A program made the position numbers and the translations under genes. From the NCBI RefSeq assembly GCF_022790535.1, contig NZ_LOHG01000011.1:179912-243911 (forward strand): a stretch of DNA of 64,000 nt, given 5' to 3'. The stretch comes from Pseudomonas maioricensis (lineage in GTDB: Bacteria; Pseudomonadota; Gammaproteobacteria; Pseudomonadales; Pseudomonadaceae). Of the stretch, positions 25,589 to 33,369 are shown in pieces (the stretch's first letter is position 1; every line of letters begins with the position of its first letter). The notes under the pieces are model-generated. The model saw only the letters and a list, made by a program, of their open reading frames with translations, searched no databases and was not told where the DNA came from.

Positions 25589-26985
25589 TGAATTCGTTAA
25601 AGCTGTTCATGCCGAGCCTGCTGGTTCTCGCACTGGCGGCCTGTGCGGTCGGCCCTGATTACAAGGCACCCGATACCGCAGCAGCCAAGGTCGCTTCGGC
25701 GGAGAAAGGTAATTATGACCGCAGCCATCAGCAAACCGTCTGGTGGCAGCAGTTCGACGACCCGACGCTGAATAAGCTGGTGGCAAAGTCGCTCAACGAC
25801 AACCGCGAACTGCGCGTCGCCTTTGCCCGCCTGAAAGCGGCCCGGGCGATCCGCGATGATGTCAGCAATGACGCCATGCCCGTGGTGACCAGCCGGGTCA
25901 GCAGTGATCTCGGCAAAGGCCAGCAACCTGGCATCACCGAGCGCCGCGTCAGCAGTGAACGTTACGATCTGGGCCTGGACATGGCCTGGGAACTGGACCT
26001 GTTTGGGCGGATCCAGCGTGAACTGGAAGCCAGCGAAGCCGATCAGGACGTTGCCGAGGCCAATCTGTATCAGCTTCAGGTCACCCTGATCGCTGAAGTA
26101 GTAGATGCCTATGGCCAGTTGCGCGGTGCGCAGCTGCGTGAAGGCATTGCCCGGGAAAACCTGAAAAACCAGCAGGAATCCCGTGGCGTTACCGAACAAC
26201 TGCGCGATGCCGGTGTGGGTAACGAACTTGATGTCGTGAGAGCGGACGCCCGCCTCGCCGCCGTCGAAGCTTCGGTCCCACAACTGCAAGCTGAGCAGGT
26301 TCGTCAGCGTAATCGCATTGCGACTTTGCTCGGTGAACGTCCGGAAAGCCTGAGTGTTGATCTGAGCCCGGCGAAACTGCCAGCCATTGCCAAAGCACTG
26401 CCCATTGGTGATCCGACGCAGTTGCTGCGTCAGCGTCCGGACATTCGCTCGGCAGAGCGTCAACTGGCCTCCTCGACTGCGCGGATTGGTGTCGCAACCG
26501 CTGATTTGTTCCCTCGCGTCAGCCTGAGTGGTTTTCTGGGCTTCACCGCGGGACGTGGGTCGCAGATCGGCTCCTCAGCCGCCCGGGCATGGTCGTTAGG
26601 GCCGAGCATATCCTGGGCAGCTTTTGACCTGGGCAGCGTGCGAGCGCGAATCCGGGGCGCCGACGCCGATGCTGAAGGCGCGCTGGCCAACTACGAGCAG
26701 CAAGTGTTATTGGCACTGGAAGAGTCGGAAAATGCGTTCAGCGACTATGACAAACGTCAGCAACGTTTGGTCTCTCTGATCCGGCAAAGTGAAGCCAGTC
26801 GCGCGGCGGCCAATCTGGCGTCGATCCAGTATCGCGAAGGCACCGCAGACTTCCTGGTCCTGCTGGACGCGGAGCGCGAGCGTCTGGCGGCCGAGGACTC
26901 ACAGGCTCAGGCTGAGATTGAGCTGTATCACGGCATTGTCGCTATCTATAAAGCACTGGGCGGAGGTTGGCAGCCACAGGCTTGA
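25585..26985 (+). CDS. oprN: Outer-membrane efflux channel lipoprotein (OprN-like)
   Basis: A 466-residue protein overlapping the pump gene by ATGA and preceded by CGGAGG. The signal peptide ends in a lipobox (LALAAC) followed by AVGPDYKAP, the standard NodT-family mature start. Two repeated halves of the TolC-type fold are visible: NDNRELRVAFARLKAARAIR and DMAWELDLFGRIQRELEASE in the first, RQRPDIRSAERQLASSTARI and ISWAAFDLGSVRARI in the second. It provides the outer-membrane exit duct for the mexEF-like pump. A strong terminator follows. Confidence 0.92.
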   Translation: MMNSLKLFMPSLLVLALAACAVGPDYKAPDTAAAKVASAEKGNYDRSHQQTVWWQQFDDPTLNKLVAKSLNDNRELRVAFARLKAARAIRDDVSNDAMPVVTSRVSSDLGKGQQPGITERRVSSERYDLGLDMAWELDLFGRIQRELEASEADQDVAEANLYQLQVTLIAEVVDAYGQLRGAQLREGIARENLKNQQESRGVTEQLRDAGVGNELDVVRADARLAAVEASVPQLQAEQVRQRNRIATLLGERPESLSVDLSPAKLPAIAKALPIGDPTQLLRQRPDIRSAERQLASSTARIGVATADLFPRVSLSGFLGFTAGRGSQIGSSAARAWSLGPSISWAAFDLGSVRARIRGADADAEGALANYEQQVLLALEESENAFSDYDKRQQRLVSLIRQSEASRAAANLASIQYREGTADFLVLLDAERERLAAEDSQAQAEIELYHGIVAIYKALGGGWQPQA

Positions 26986-27007
26986 TGGATTGAATGCTTA
27001 AACCAGG

Positions 27008-27030
27008 AAGCCCCGATTTCGGGGCTTTTT
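27008..27030 (+). terminator. Intrinsic terminator of the mexEF-oprN-like operon
   Basis: AAGCCCC-GATTTC-GGGGCTT followed by TTT, 22 bases after the oprN-like stop. A perfect 7-bp stem with a T-run. Confidence 0.9.
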
Positions 27031-27154
27031 GGTGTCTGGCGTTTAGTGATATGTCCCCATAAATCACTAAATGGAAGAACTATAGATACCGGACACTCAA
27101 CATACACCGTTTGACACCAAGCCATCCCTCCACGAAGCTGCAAGCCGTAAAGAA

Positions 27155-28258
27155 ATGGATATCGGTGTGCTCATGCCTTTTCGAGGCTACTTTTCAAAAA
27201 ACACTGCCCGTCGCCGTATCGGACTGGTAGCCGCTTTGGTTCTGATCGTGCTGGCAGGCGTCGTTTACCTGACACGACAATGGTCAACCCCGCCTGCTCC
27301 GCCAGTGCTTAGCCAGACTTACGGCGAGGCCCTGGAACTTGCACACAACGGAAAGCCTGGCGCTGCAAGGGTCCTCTATCAACACCTGGCCCGCACCGAC
27401 CTCTCCGACATTCGTCGCGCCAGCCTGCTGGCTGAACTCGCAAACTACCCAAGTCCTCAGGCATTGAAGTTGCTGGATGCGGCACTGCAGAATGATTCGG
27501 TGCTGGTCCGCCAGGCAGCGATTGGCGTCACGCAAAAAATGCTACCTGACGGCAAGCGCAGTATTCTGCTGGGGCCAATGCTCGAGGATCGGGAGCCTGC
27601 GGTTCGCTTCGACGCAACGTGGGCGCTGCTCGACCTGTCTCCGGATGAACTGGGCCTGTATTACGCAGCCTTGCAGCACAGTGTTGAACTCTGCGTGACC
27701 GCCCTAAAGGCCCAGCCCCCTTCGGGCACCAGCCAGGTGCAACTGGCGCGCCTGCTCGCGCACAACGGCGATAAACCCTCTGCGTTGGCTGCCTTGCAAG
27801 TTGCGATGGACCTGGAGCCAAAAAACCTCGAAGCGTCCATCGCCTACCTGGAGCTACTCGACCAGCTAGGGCAAACCGAGCGTGCACGCCAGCTGCTGGC
27901 CCGCCTGCTGGCCCAACATCCGCAGTCCTCCAGGCTACAACATGCCTTGGGCATGTGGCTCCTTGACCACGAACAGAGCGAATATGCTCTGCTTGCACTG
28001 GCCAAGGCGGTTGAACTAGAGCCCGACAACACGACTTACCGCTATGATCTGGCGGTAGCACTGCACGACCTTGAGCAACTTGAAGCCGCGCAGAAACAAT
28101 TGGCCGAAATCCTCCAGCGCCAGCCCGCCAACCGCCAGGCCAGAATAATGTTGATTCGATACTGGAAGGAAACCGGGCAACTGCAAAACGTACAGGTACT
28201 GCAGGCCGAGCTTGAGCAGCAAAACCCGGATGACCCAGCCCTGCAACAGGGGCTTTAG
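27155..28258 (+). CDS. Membrane-anchored TPR/HEAT repeat protein
   Basis: A protein of 367 residues from the ATG at 27155, or 361 from the ATG at 27173; neither has a clear Shine-Dalgarno. A basic N-terminus and one transmembrane segment (IGLVAALVLIVLAGVVYL) anchor it, with the rest probably periplasmic. Residues about 80-180 look HEAT-like (VLVRQAAIGVTQKML, PAVRFDATWALLDL). Residues about 190-360 are tetratricopeptide repeats (ALAALQVAMDLEPKNLEA, ALLALAKAVELEPDN, QKQLAEILQRQPANRQARI). The layout recalls the periplasmic TPR part of cytochrome c maturation and nitrite-reductase assembly factors, but nothing nearby supports that. The role is unknown and probably scaffolding. Confidence 0.8.
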   Translation: MDIGVLMPFRGYFSKNTARRRIGLVAALVLIVLAGVVYLTRQWSTPPAPPVLSQTYGEALELAHNGKPGAARVLYQHLARTDLSDIRRASLLAELANYPSPQALKLLDAALQNDSVLVRQAAIGVTQKMLPDGKRSILLGPMLEDREPAVRFDATWALLDLSPDELGLYYAALQHSVELCVTALKAQPPSGTSQVQLARLLAHNGDKPSALAALQVAMDLEPKNLEASIAYLELLDQLGQTERARQLLARLLAQHPQSSRLQHALGMWLLDHEQSEYALLALAKAVELEPDNTTYRYDLAVALHDLEQLEAAQKQLAEILQRQPANRQARIMLIRYWKETGQLQNVQVLQAELEQQNPDDPALQQGL

Positions 28259-28625
28259 CTGTAAAGGACTGCCGAGCGAAAAAATACGCTGTTTGGGGTA
28301 GCCGCTAATATCAGAAATAACTTACAGCCGAGTTCATCTGATAAGACAACGTGAGTGGCGCGGCCACCAACTCTAGTCATTCACGTCGCTAGTTAATTGC
28401 ATCAAAACTATTTTCTAACTCAAAAAAAAAGTGCATGATTTGCACGCTACTGCTTTAAAACCACCTTTTTTCATCACAGCGAAGCGACAGGAAAGCGTTA
28501 ATCCCTCGGGGAAAAACGCGACCTTGGGTTCCGTTAAGGCACCTTCAATACACGCACTCTTCCCAAGCGCTTGTCTTATCGTTTTGTGACGCTGGTAACA
28601 GCCAATCACCGTCGGAGTATGTTAT
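28259..28625. other. A/T-rich regulatory region of the MvaT-family gene
   Basis: About 365 bases, with A-tracts near 28410-28430 and a GTGCA-N5-TGCAC symmetry at 28431-28445. Such A/T-rich DNA is the preferred target of MvaT/H-NS proteins, so autorepression is likely. No other gene is visible. Confidence 0.45.
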
Positions 28626-28988
28626 TTGTCCAGACTTGCCGAGTTTCGCGCAGCAGAAAAAGCCCTTCAGGAACAGCTGGCTCAGCTGGAGTCCTTGAAG
28701 AATGATGCGGGCCTGAAAAAGGAGATCGAGTTCGAACAGAAGCTTCAGGCTTTGATGAGCAGCTATGACAAGGGTCTGCGCGACATCATTACGATCCTTG
28801 ATCCAAAAGGCTCGTCGTCCCTGCCCGTAGCAGCCGGGCCAAAGCGCCGTCGCGCACGCGTCGTCAAGGTTTATCAAAACCCGCACACCGGTGAACTGAT
28901 CGAGACCAAAGGTGGTAACCACCGCGGCCTGAAGTCCTGGAAAGAGCAATACGGTGTTGAAACCGTGGATTCATGGCTTCGCGCCTGA
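28626..28988 (+). CDS. MvaT-family H-NS-like xenogeneic silencer
   Basis: A 120-residue protein starting with TTG at 28626 (SRLAEFRAAEKALQEQLAQL follows), with GGAG 8 bases upstream and no in-frame ATG near. An N-terminal coiled coil (about residues 1-60) serves for oligomerisation. A linker (LDPKGSSSLPVAAGPKRRRA) and the C-terminal DNA-binding domain (VYQNPHTGELIETKGGNHRG, LKSWKEQYGVETVDSWL) match MvaT/MvaU. These proteins bind A/T-rich DNA and silence horizontally acquired genes. Pseudomonads usually carry two or more paralogues, so I do not choose between mvaT, mvaU and mvaV. A strong terminator follows. Confidence 0.93.
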   Translation: MSRLAEFRAAEKALQEQLAQLESLKNDAGLKKEIEFEQKLQALMSSYDKGLRDIITILDPKGSSSLPVAAGPKRRRARVVKVYQNPHTGELIETKGGNHRGLKSWKEQYGVETVDSWLRA

Positions 28989-29004
28989 TCAAACTCTGCC
29001 CGTT

Positions 29005-29033
29005 AAAAAGCCCTGCCTCTGCAGGGCTTTTTT
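29005..29033 (+). terminator. Intrinsic terminator after the MvaT-family gene
   Basis: A 12-bp stem AAAAAGCCCTGC / GCAGGGCTTTTT with a CTCT loop and a terminal T-run, 16 bases after the stop codon. Confidence 0.93.
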
Positions 29034-29271
29034 ATAAAAACGACAACTCTCTGACGTCAGATATAACTCTTTGAGATTAATCGCTGTTCGCGTGTCGCCT
29101 GCGCTGTGGATATAGTTCGAATTGAGTTACGCGGATCACGATGCCTATAACTGTTCAGCCTGCGATTACGATACCTATGTATATGCACGGCTCGTCGCCG
29201 TCCTCGACATGCATATGCCGCAACCGCCATCAGCAATCCATGCTAATAACAACCAGCATTATCATTGGTAC

Positions 29272-29298
29272 TTGTCAGAATATTCCGATATTTATAAG
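29272..29298 (+). promoter_or_regulatory. Possible sigma-70 promoter for the short RNA candidate
   Basis: TTGTCA at 29272-29277 and TATAAG at 29293-29298, five of six consensus bases each, with a spacer of only 15 bases. It would start transcription near 29305. Confidence 0.35.
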
Positions 29299-29304
29299 TA
29301 CGGA

Positions 29305-29412
29305 CGTTCCAGATTTTTCTCACGGGCTTCACGTTTTTTTCACAGGCCGTCTTCCACTATAGAGGCTGCTAAAGGATTAGCGCCCCATGCCCGCTTCGGC
29401 GGGCCTCTTTTT
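29305..29412 (+). ncRNA. Candidate short structured RNA or orphan attenuator
   Basis: There is no believable protein gene between 28989 and 29438, yet the segment ends in a perfect intrinsic terminator (GCCCGC-TTCG-GCGGGC then CTCTTTTT, 29389-29412). Upstream, AGAGG at 29371 can pair with CCTCT beside the terminator. Between them CTGCTA-AAGGAT-TAGCG forms a second hairpin presenting GGA in its loop, so a three-way structure results. A promoter-like pair of hexamers lies about 10-30 bases before 29305. The alternative is a remnant transcription attenuator: an ATG frame from 29141 contains an Ile/Thr-rich run at 29240-29275 and stops at 29362, immediately before this structure. No operon follows on this strand, however. 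The 5' end is a guess. Confidence 0.4.
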
Positions 29413-29438
29413 GCCTGAAATTCGTGCATGCCACGGAT

Positions 29439-29990
29439 TCACTGCGCCCCGCCTAGCCGCAATGTATTGCGAATCTGCATGGCTTCATCACTGGTAGCCG
29501 CGTAACCGGCAGCAGAACCTGCGTATGACAGCGACCATGCTGTATCAGCGGTCGCCGCGGCCACCAGCGTCTGAGTCATGACGTGCACCCCGTTCTGAGT
29601 GATCGTACAGCTTGTCTCCATTGCGGGTAGCTTGCTGAGCTCCGTCGCGTGAATGCGGGTACAGACGCTCTGGAAGCCACTGCGCGCGAAATTCACCTGT
29701 ACAGCCTTACGCATCTCCAGCAGCACGCCCTCGACATTCACCTGATGGCCTGATTGCAGACGCGACTCGGTAAGCTCCATGACCATGACCGGGTTACCCG
29801 CCTCGTCATTTTTGGCTGCTCGTTGCCTGGATTGAGGCGAAGGCTGCCCGGCAGCGGGCTCACTAGCGCCCAGCTCTTCAACTTGCCAGCCGCTCGGCCA
29901 GATGATAACCGCATCACCCGCATGAGCCCCTCCGACGACCAGCGTCAGAAAAAAACCAATGAATGAATATCTGTATCGCGGGTCAATCAT
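29439..29990 (-). CDS. Secreted DUF4946 protein
   Basis: A 183-residue protein from the ATG at 29990 (MIDPRYRYSFIGFFLTLVVG), a good signal peptide likely cleaved after AHA. The mature part has WPSGWQVEELGA, RQRAAKNDEAGNPVMVMELT, GVLLEMRKAVQVNFARSGFQ, two cysteines (SVCTRIH, METSCTITQNG) that may form a disulfide, and a C-terminal EAMQIRNTLRLGG. This pattern is the Pseudomonas DUF4946 family, periplasmic and of unknown function. The longer frame from 30059 lacks a signal at its end and is not preferred. Confidence 0.8.
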   Translation of the reverse strand: MIDPRYRYSFIGFFLTLVVGGAHAGDAVIIWPSGWQVEELGASEPAAGQPSPQSRQRAAKNDEAGNPVMVMELTESRLQSGHQVNVEGVLLEMRKAVQVNFARSGFQSVCTRIHATELSKLPAMETSCTITQNGVHVMTQTLVAAATADTAWSLSYAGSAAGYAATSDEAMQIRNTLRLGGAQ

Positions 29991-30142
29991 GAGGGCACCA
30001 CCCAAGTACATAGGCGACAAAGTCTGACCGCCCGCAGCTTCGGGAACAAGGGCTGTCACGCGGCAATTGAGTCGCAGGTTTGGCTTCGACGCGGGCGGCC
30101 CGTATCATTTGCCCATACAGAAGACCTCAACCGGAGATATCC

Positions 30143-30664
30143 ATGAGTTTGCAAGACCTTAATACCTTCCCTGGCGTAACCGCAGAGCCTGAGGTTGCGA
30201 CCCGGCAATTCGTGTTCAACCACACCATGCTGAGGGTCAAGGACATTACCGCGTCACTGGACTTCTACACCCGCGTATTGGGTTTCAGTCTGGTTGAAAA
30301 GCGTGACTTCCCCGAGGCCGAATTCAGCCTGTACTTCCTGGCACTGGTCGACAAAAGTCAGATCCCTGCAGATGACGCGGCTCGTAACGTGTGGATGAAG
30401 TCCATTCCCGGCATTCTCGAGTTGACGCACAACCACGGCACCGAAAAAGATCCAGCGTTTGCCTACCACAATGGCAACACTGACCCTCGAGGGTTTGGGC
30501 ACATATGCATTTCCGTGCCGGACGTGCATGTTGCCTGCGAACGCTTTGAAAAACTGGGCGTGGACTTCCAGAAGCGCCTCGCTGACGGGCGCATGAACAG
30601 CCTGGCATTCATCAAGGATCCGGACGGCTACTGGGTAGAAATCATCCAGCCGACACCACTGTAA
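30143..30664 (+). CDS. gloA: Lactoylglutathione lyase (glyoxalase I)
   Basis: A 173-residue enzyme from the ATG at 30143, with GGAG six bases upstream. It isomerises the hemithioacetal of methylglyoxal and glutathione to S-lactoylglutathione. The four metal ligands of the family are visible: His in FNHTMLRVKD, Glu in GILELTHNHG, His in GFGHICISV and Glu in GYWVEIIQP. FYTRVLGFSLVEKRDFPEAE is typical. The presence of the KDPAFAYHNGNTDPRGFG insertion places it with the longer, zinc-type glyoxalases. It is convergent with ahpF across a shared terminator. Confidence 0.95.
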   Translation: MSLQDLNTFPGVTAEPEVATRQFVFNHTMLRVKDITASLDFYTRVLGFSLVEKRDFPEAEFSLYFLALVDKSQIPADDAARNVWMKSIPGILELTHNHGTEKDPAFAYHNGNTDPRGFGHICISVPDVHVACERFEKLGVDFQKRLADGRMNSLAFIKDPDGYWVEIIQPTPL

Positions 30665-30672
30665 GCACAAAC

Positions 30673-30710
30673 AAAAAGGGCCTCATGAATAATCATGAGG
30701 CCCTTTTTTT
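30673..30710. terminator. Bidirectional terminator between gloA and ahpF
   Basis: AAAAAGGGCCTCATGA-ATAA-TCATGAGGCCCTTTTT, a 16-bp perfect stem with T-runs on both strands, placed between two convergent genes. Confidence 0.95.
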
Positions 30711-30730
30711 ATTGCCTGAACATTATGTGC

Positions 30731-32293
30731 TTACGCTGGCGCAGAGGTTCGGATCAAGTGATCGAATGCGCTGAGAGAGGCTTTGGCACCCTCCCCCAGG
30801 GCAATGATGATCTGCTTGTAAGGCGTGGTGGTGACGTCGCCTGCAGCAAAGATACCTGGAAGCGAAGTTTCCCCACGGGAGTCGACAACGATCTCGCCGC
30901 GTGGCGACAGCTCGATACTGCCTTTGAGCCAATCGGTGTTGGGCAGCAGACCGATTTGCACGAAGATACCTTCCAGTTCTACCGTGACTTCCTCACCGTT
31001 CACACGGTTTTTGTAACGCAACCCGTTGACCTTCTGCTCATCGCCGGTGACCTCAGTGGTCTGCGCGTTGGTGATGACCGTTACGTTAGGCAAACTGGTC
31101 AGCTTGCGCTGCAACACGGCGTCAGCCCGCAATTGCACATCAAACTCCAGCAATGTGACGTGAGCCACGATACCGGCCAAATCAATGGCAGCTTCGACGC
31201 CGGAGTTACCGCCGCCAATCACCGCAACACGCTTGCCTTTGAACAACGGGCCATCGCAATGCGGGCAGTAAGCAACACCTTTGTTGCGATATTGCTGCTC
31301 GCCCGGAACGTTCATTTCCCTCCAGCGTGCGCCAGTGGCGAGAATAACGGTCTTGGCCTTGAGACTAGCACCGCCGGCAAATTTCACTTCGTGCAGCGCA
31401 CCGTCCTTGCCGGGAATCAGTTGGTCTGCACGCTGCAGGTTCATGATGTCCACTTCGTACTGCTTGACGTGCTCTTCAAGCGCTACAGCCAGTTTCGGAC
31501 CTTCGGTGTGCTGCACTGAAATGAAGTTCTCGATAGCCATGGTGTCCAGCACCTGACCGCCGAAGCGCTCAGCCGCCACACCGGTACGAATACCTTTGCG
31601 CGCTGCGTACACTGCCGCTGCGGAGCCTGCCGGGCCACCGCCAACTACCAATACATCAAACGCTTCTTTGGCATTGAGTTTCTGTGCCTGACGATCACCA
31701 GCACCGGTGTCGATTTTGGCCAGAATTTCTTCCAGACCCATACGGCCCTGACCAAACAGTTCACCGTTCAGGTAGATGCTCGGCACCGACATGATATGGC
31801 GATCGGTGACTTCGTCCTGGAACAGCGCACCATCAATAGCGATGTGTTTGATGTTCGGGTTGAGCACTGCCATCAGGTTCAGCGCCTGCACGACGTCCGG
31901 GCAGTTCTGGCAAGACTGGGAAAAATAGGTTTCGAACGTGAATTCGCCTTCAAGTGCGCGAATCTGTTCGATGGTGTCCGCGCTGGCCTTGGATGGGTAG
32001 CCGCCAACCTGCAGCAATGCCAATACCAGCGAAGTGAATTCGTGGCCCATCGGGATACCGGCGAAACGCAGGCTGATGTCTTGTCCCGGGCTGTTGAGCG
32101 AGAACGACGGGGTACGCACGTCGGTGCCGCTGTCATTAAGGGTAATGTCTTTCGAAACGCTGATCACGTCATTGAGCAACGCCAGCATTTCCTGGGATTT
32201 CGCGCCGTCATCGAGGGACGCGACGATCTCGACCGGGCGGGTAAGACGCTCCAGGTACGATTTCAGCTGGGCTTTAAGATTGGCGTCCAACAT
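30731..32293 (-). CDS. ahpF: Alkyl hydroperoxide reductase subunit F
   Basis: A 520-residue flavoprotein from the ATG at 32293, with AAAGGA nine bases upstream. It passes electrons from NAD(P)H to AhpC. The N-terminal double-thioredoxin domain carries SQSCQNCPDV, the CXXC that reduces AhpC. The C-terminal thioredoxin-reductase-like part has FAD site VVGGGPAGSAAAVYAARKGI, redox pair YCPHCDGP, NADPH site VIGGGNSGVEAAIDLAG, and GIFAAGDVTTTPYKQI. It follows ahpC on the same strand after a 135-base gap that contains a hairpin, so ahpF probably receives a fraction of ahpC transcripts. Confidence 0.97.
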   Translation of the reverse strand: MLDANLKAQLKSYLERLTRPVEIVASLDDGAKSQEMLALLNDVISVSKDITLNDSGTDVRTPSFSLNSPGQDISLRFAGIPMGHEFTSLVLALLQVGGYPSKASADTIEQIRALEGEFTFETYFSQSCQNCPDVVQALNLMAVLNPNIKHIAIDGALFQDEVTDRHIMSVPSIYLNGELFGQGRMGLEEILAKIDTGAGDRQAQKLNAKEAFDVLVVGGGPAGSAAAVYAARKGIRTGVAAERFGGQVLDTMAIENFISVQHTEGPKLAVALEEHVKQYEVDIMNLQRADQLIPGKDGALHEVKFAGGASLKAKTVILATGARWREMNVPGEQQYRNKGVAYCPHCDGPLFKGKRVAVIGGGNSGVEAAIDLAGIVAHVTLLEFDVQLRADAVLQRKLTSLPNVTVITNAQTTEVTGDEQKVNGLRYKNRVNGEEVTVELEGIFVQIGLLPNTDWLKGSIELSPRGEIVVDSRGETSLPGIFAAGDVTTTPYKQIIIALGEGAKASLSAFDHLIRTSAPA

Positions 32294-32339
32294 GCGGGCG
32301 ATTCCTTTAGCAATTAGAAAAACAGGAAGTAGAAAAAAC

Positions 32340-32368
32340 AACGCCCAGGCGATAGTCGCCCGGGCGTT
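32340..32368 (-). terminator. Hairpin between ahpC and ahpF (partial terminator)
   Basis: A stem formed by AACGCCCAGGCGA and TCGCCCGGGCGTT (one mismatch) around TAG. On the minus strand it is followed by GTTTTTTC, so it looks like an intrinsic terminator inside the ahpC-ahpF unit, which would set ahpC above ahpF. A T-run on the plus side is also present. Confidence 0.75.
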
Positions 32369-32428
32369 TTTTGGGGCGATGCGGTTTACGTGCTTAAGCG
32401 CTCAGCGCCCCAAGCCGGTTCATACGGC

Positions 32429-32992
32429 TTAGATCTTGCCAACCAGGTCCAAAGATGGAGCCAGAGTGGCTTCGCCTTCTTTCCATTTAGCTGGGCAAAC
32501 TTCGCCTGGGTGTGCAGCAACGTACTGAGCAGCTTTGACTTTACGCAGCAGCTCGGAAGCGTCGCGGCCTACACCACCGTCGTTCAGCTCAACGATTTTG
32601 ATCTGACCTTCTGGGTTGATCACGAAAGTACCGCGGTCAGCCAGACCAGCTTCTTCGATCAGCACGTCGAAGTTGCGGGACAGGATGTGAGTCGGGTCGC
32701 CGATCAGTGGGTACTGGATTTTGCCGATGGCTGGCGAAGTGTTGTGCCAGGCAGCGTGTGCGAAATGGGTGTCAGTCGACACACCGTAGATTTCAACGCC
32801 CAGTTTTTTGAAGTCGGCGTAGTTATCAGCAAGGTCTTCCAGTTCGGTCGGGCATACGAAGGTGAAGTCTGCTGGGTAGAAGAAGACGACAGACCATTTG
32901 CCTTTGAAGTCAGCTTCAGACACGTCTACGAAAGAGCCGTTCTGGAATGCAGTGGCTTTGAACGGTTTTACCTGGCTGTTGATGATAGGCAT
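32429..32992 (-). CDS. ahpC: Alkyl hydroperoxide reductase subunit C (peroxiredoxin)
   Basis: A 187-residue typical 2-Cys peroxiredoxin, with AGGAG eight bases before the ATG. The peroxidatic cysteine lies in DFTFVCPTELEDLADNY and the resolving cysteine in HPGEVCPAKWKEG. VSTDTHFAHAAWHNT and the C-terminal KWKEGEATL helix are diagnostic for the AhpC branch, active as decamers. It reduces hydrogen peroxide and organic peroxides, and is recycled by the downstream AhpF. An OxyR-like site overlapping a promoter lies 69-105 bases upstream. Confidence 0.97.
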   Translation of the reverse strand: MPIINSQVKPFKATAFQNGSFVDVSEADFKGKWSVVFFYPADFTFVCPTELEDLADNYADFKKLGVEIYGVSTDTHFAHAAWHNTSPAIGKIQYPLIGDPTHILSRNFDVLIEEAGLADRGTFVINPEGQIKIVELNDGGVGRDASELLRKVKAAQYVAAHPGEVCPAKWKEGEATLAPSLDLVGKI

Positions 32993-33040
32993 CGGTGAAT
33001 CTCCTAGTGGGTTGTTAATTCGATGAGACAGAGCTTACGC

Positions 33041-33068
33041 ATAATGGCCTATGTAGGCTCATTGGCAA
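33041..33068 (-). promoter_or_regulatory. Probable ahpC promoter
   Basis: On the minus strand, TTGCCA (33063-33068, five of six -35 bases) and CATTAT (33041-33046, four of six -10 bases) are separated by 16 bases, about 50 bases before the ahpC start. The -35 box overlaps the OxyR-like site. Confidence 0.55.
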
Positions 33069-33097
33069 ACCTCATGTGCACGATTGGTTTTGACTAT
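33061..33097 (-). promoter_or_regulatory. OxyR-like binding site upstream of ahpC
   Basis: On the minus strand, four tetranucleotides sit at exact 7-base intervals: ATAG, CAAT, ATGA, CAAT, against the OxyR pattern ATAG-N7-CTAT-N7-ATAG-N7-CTAT. That is 12 of 16 conserved positions with perfect spacing over 37 bp. It overlaps the -35 of the likely ahpC promoter, the usual place for an OxyR activator. Confidence 0.6.
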
Positions 33098-33320
33098 AAG
33101 GGAGGCTTATTAATAGAAGGAAAGGTAATTTCGCTTTTGAAGGTCAAACGCCTCGCAAAGGCTCAAACTCGGCAATTTCCCCACCTCTCCCTCCCCTAAT
33201 CTCACCCTTGGGCGAACTTTCGATTCGCGGCCAGCATGCGAGACGACGAAAACAAGGCTCTTAACCTGCACCGGCAAATAACCAGACCAAAAAAATCGAT
33301 TCGCTATCACAACTCAAATA

Positions 33321-33343
33321 GTATGTAATTACAGGGTACATAC
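33321..33343. promoter_or_regulatory. Inverted repeat before the KfrA-like gene
   Basis: GTATGTA and TACATAC, exact 7-bp arms with a 9-base spacer, ending 26 bases before the start codon. KfrA-type proteins repress their own promoters, so this is a natural operator candidate. Confidence 0.5.
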
Positions 33344-33369
33344 CACAGTATGAAATAAAGGATCATGAA

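Noticed and set aside
29122..29418. A 98-codon frame over the short-RNA candidate
   Set aside because: It reads through the terminator hairpin, and its composition (many Tyr, His, Asp) is not that of a known family.
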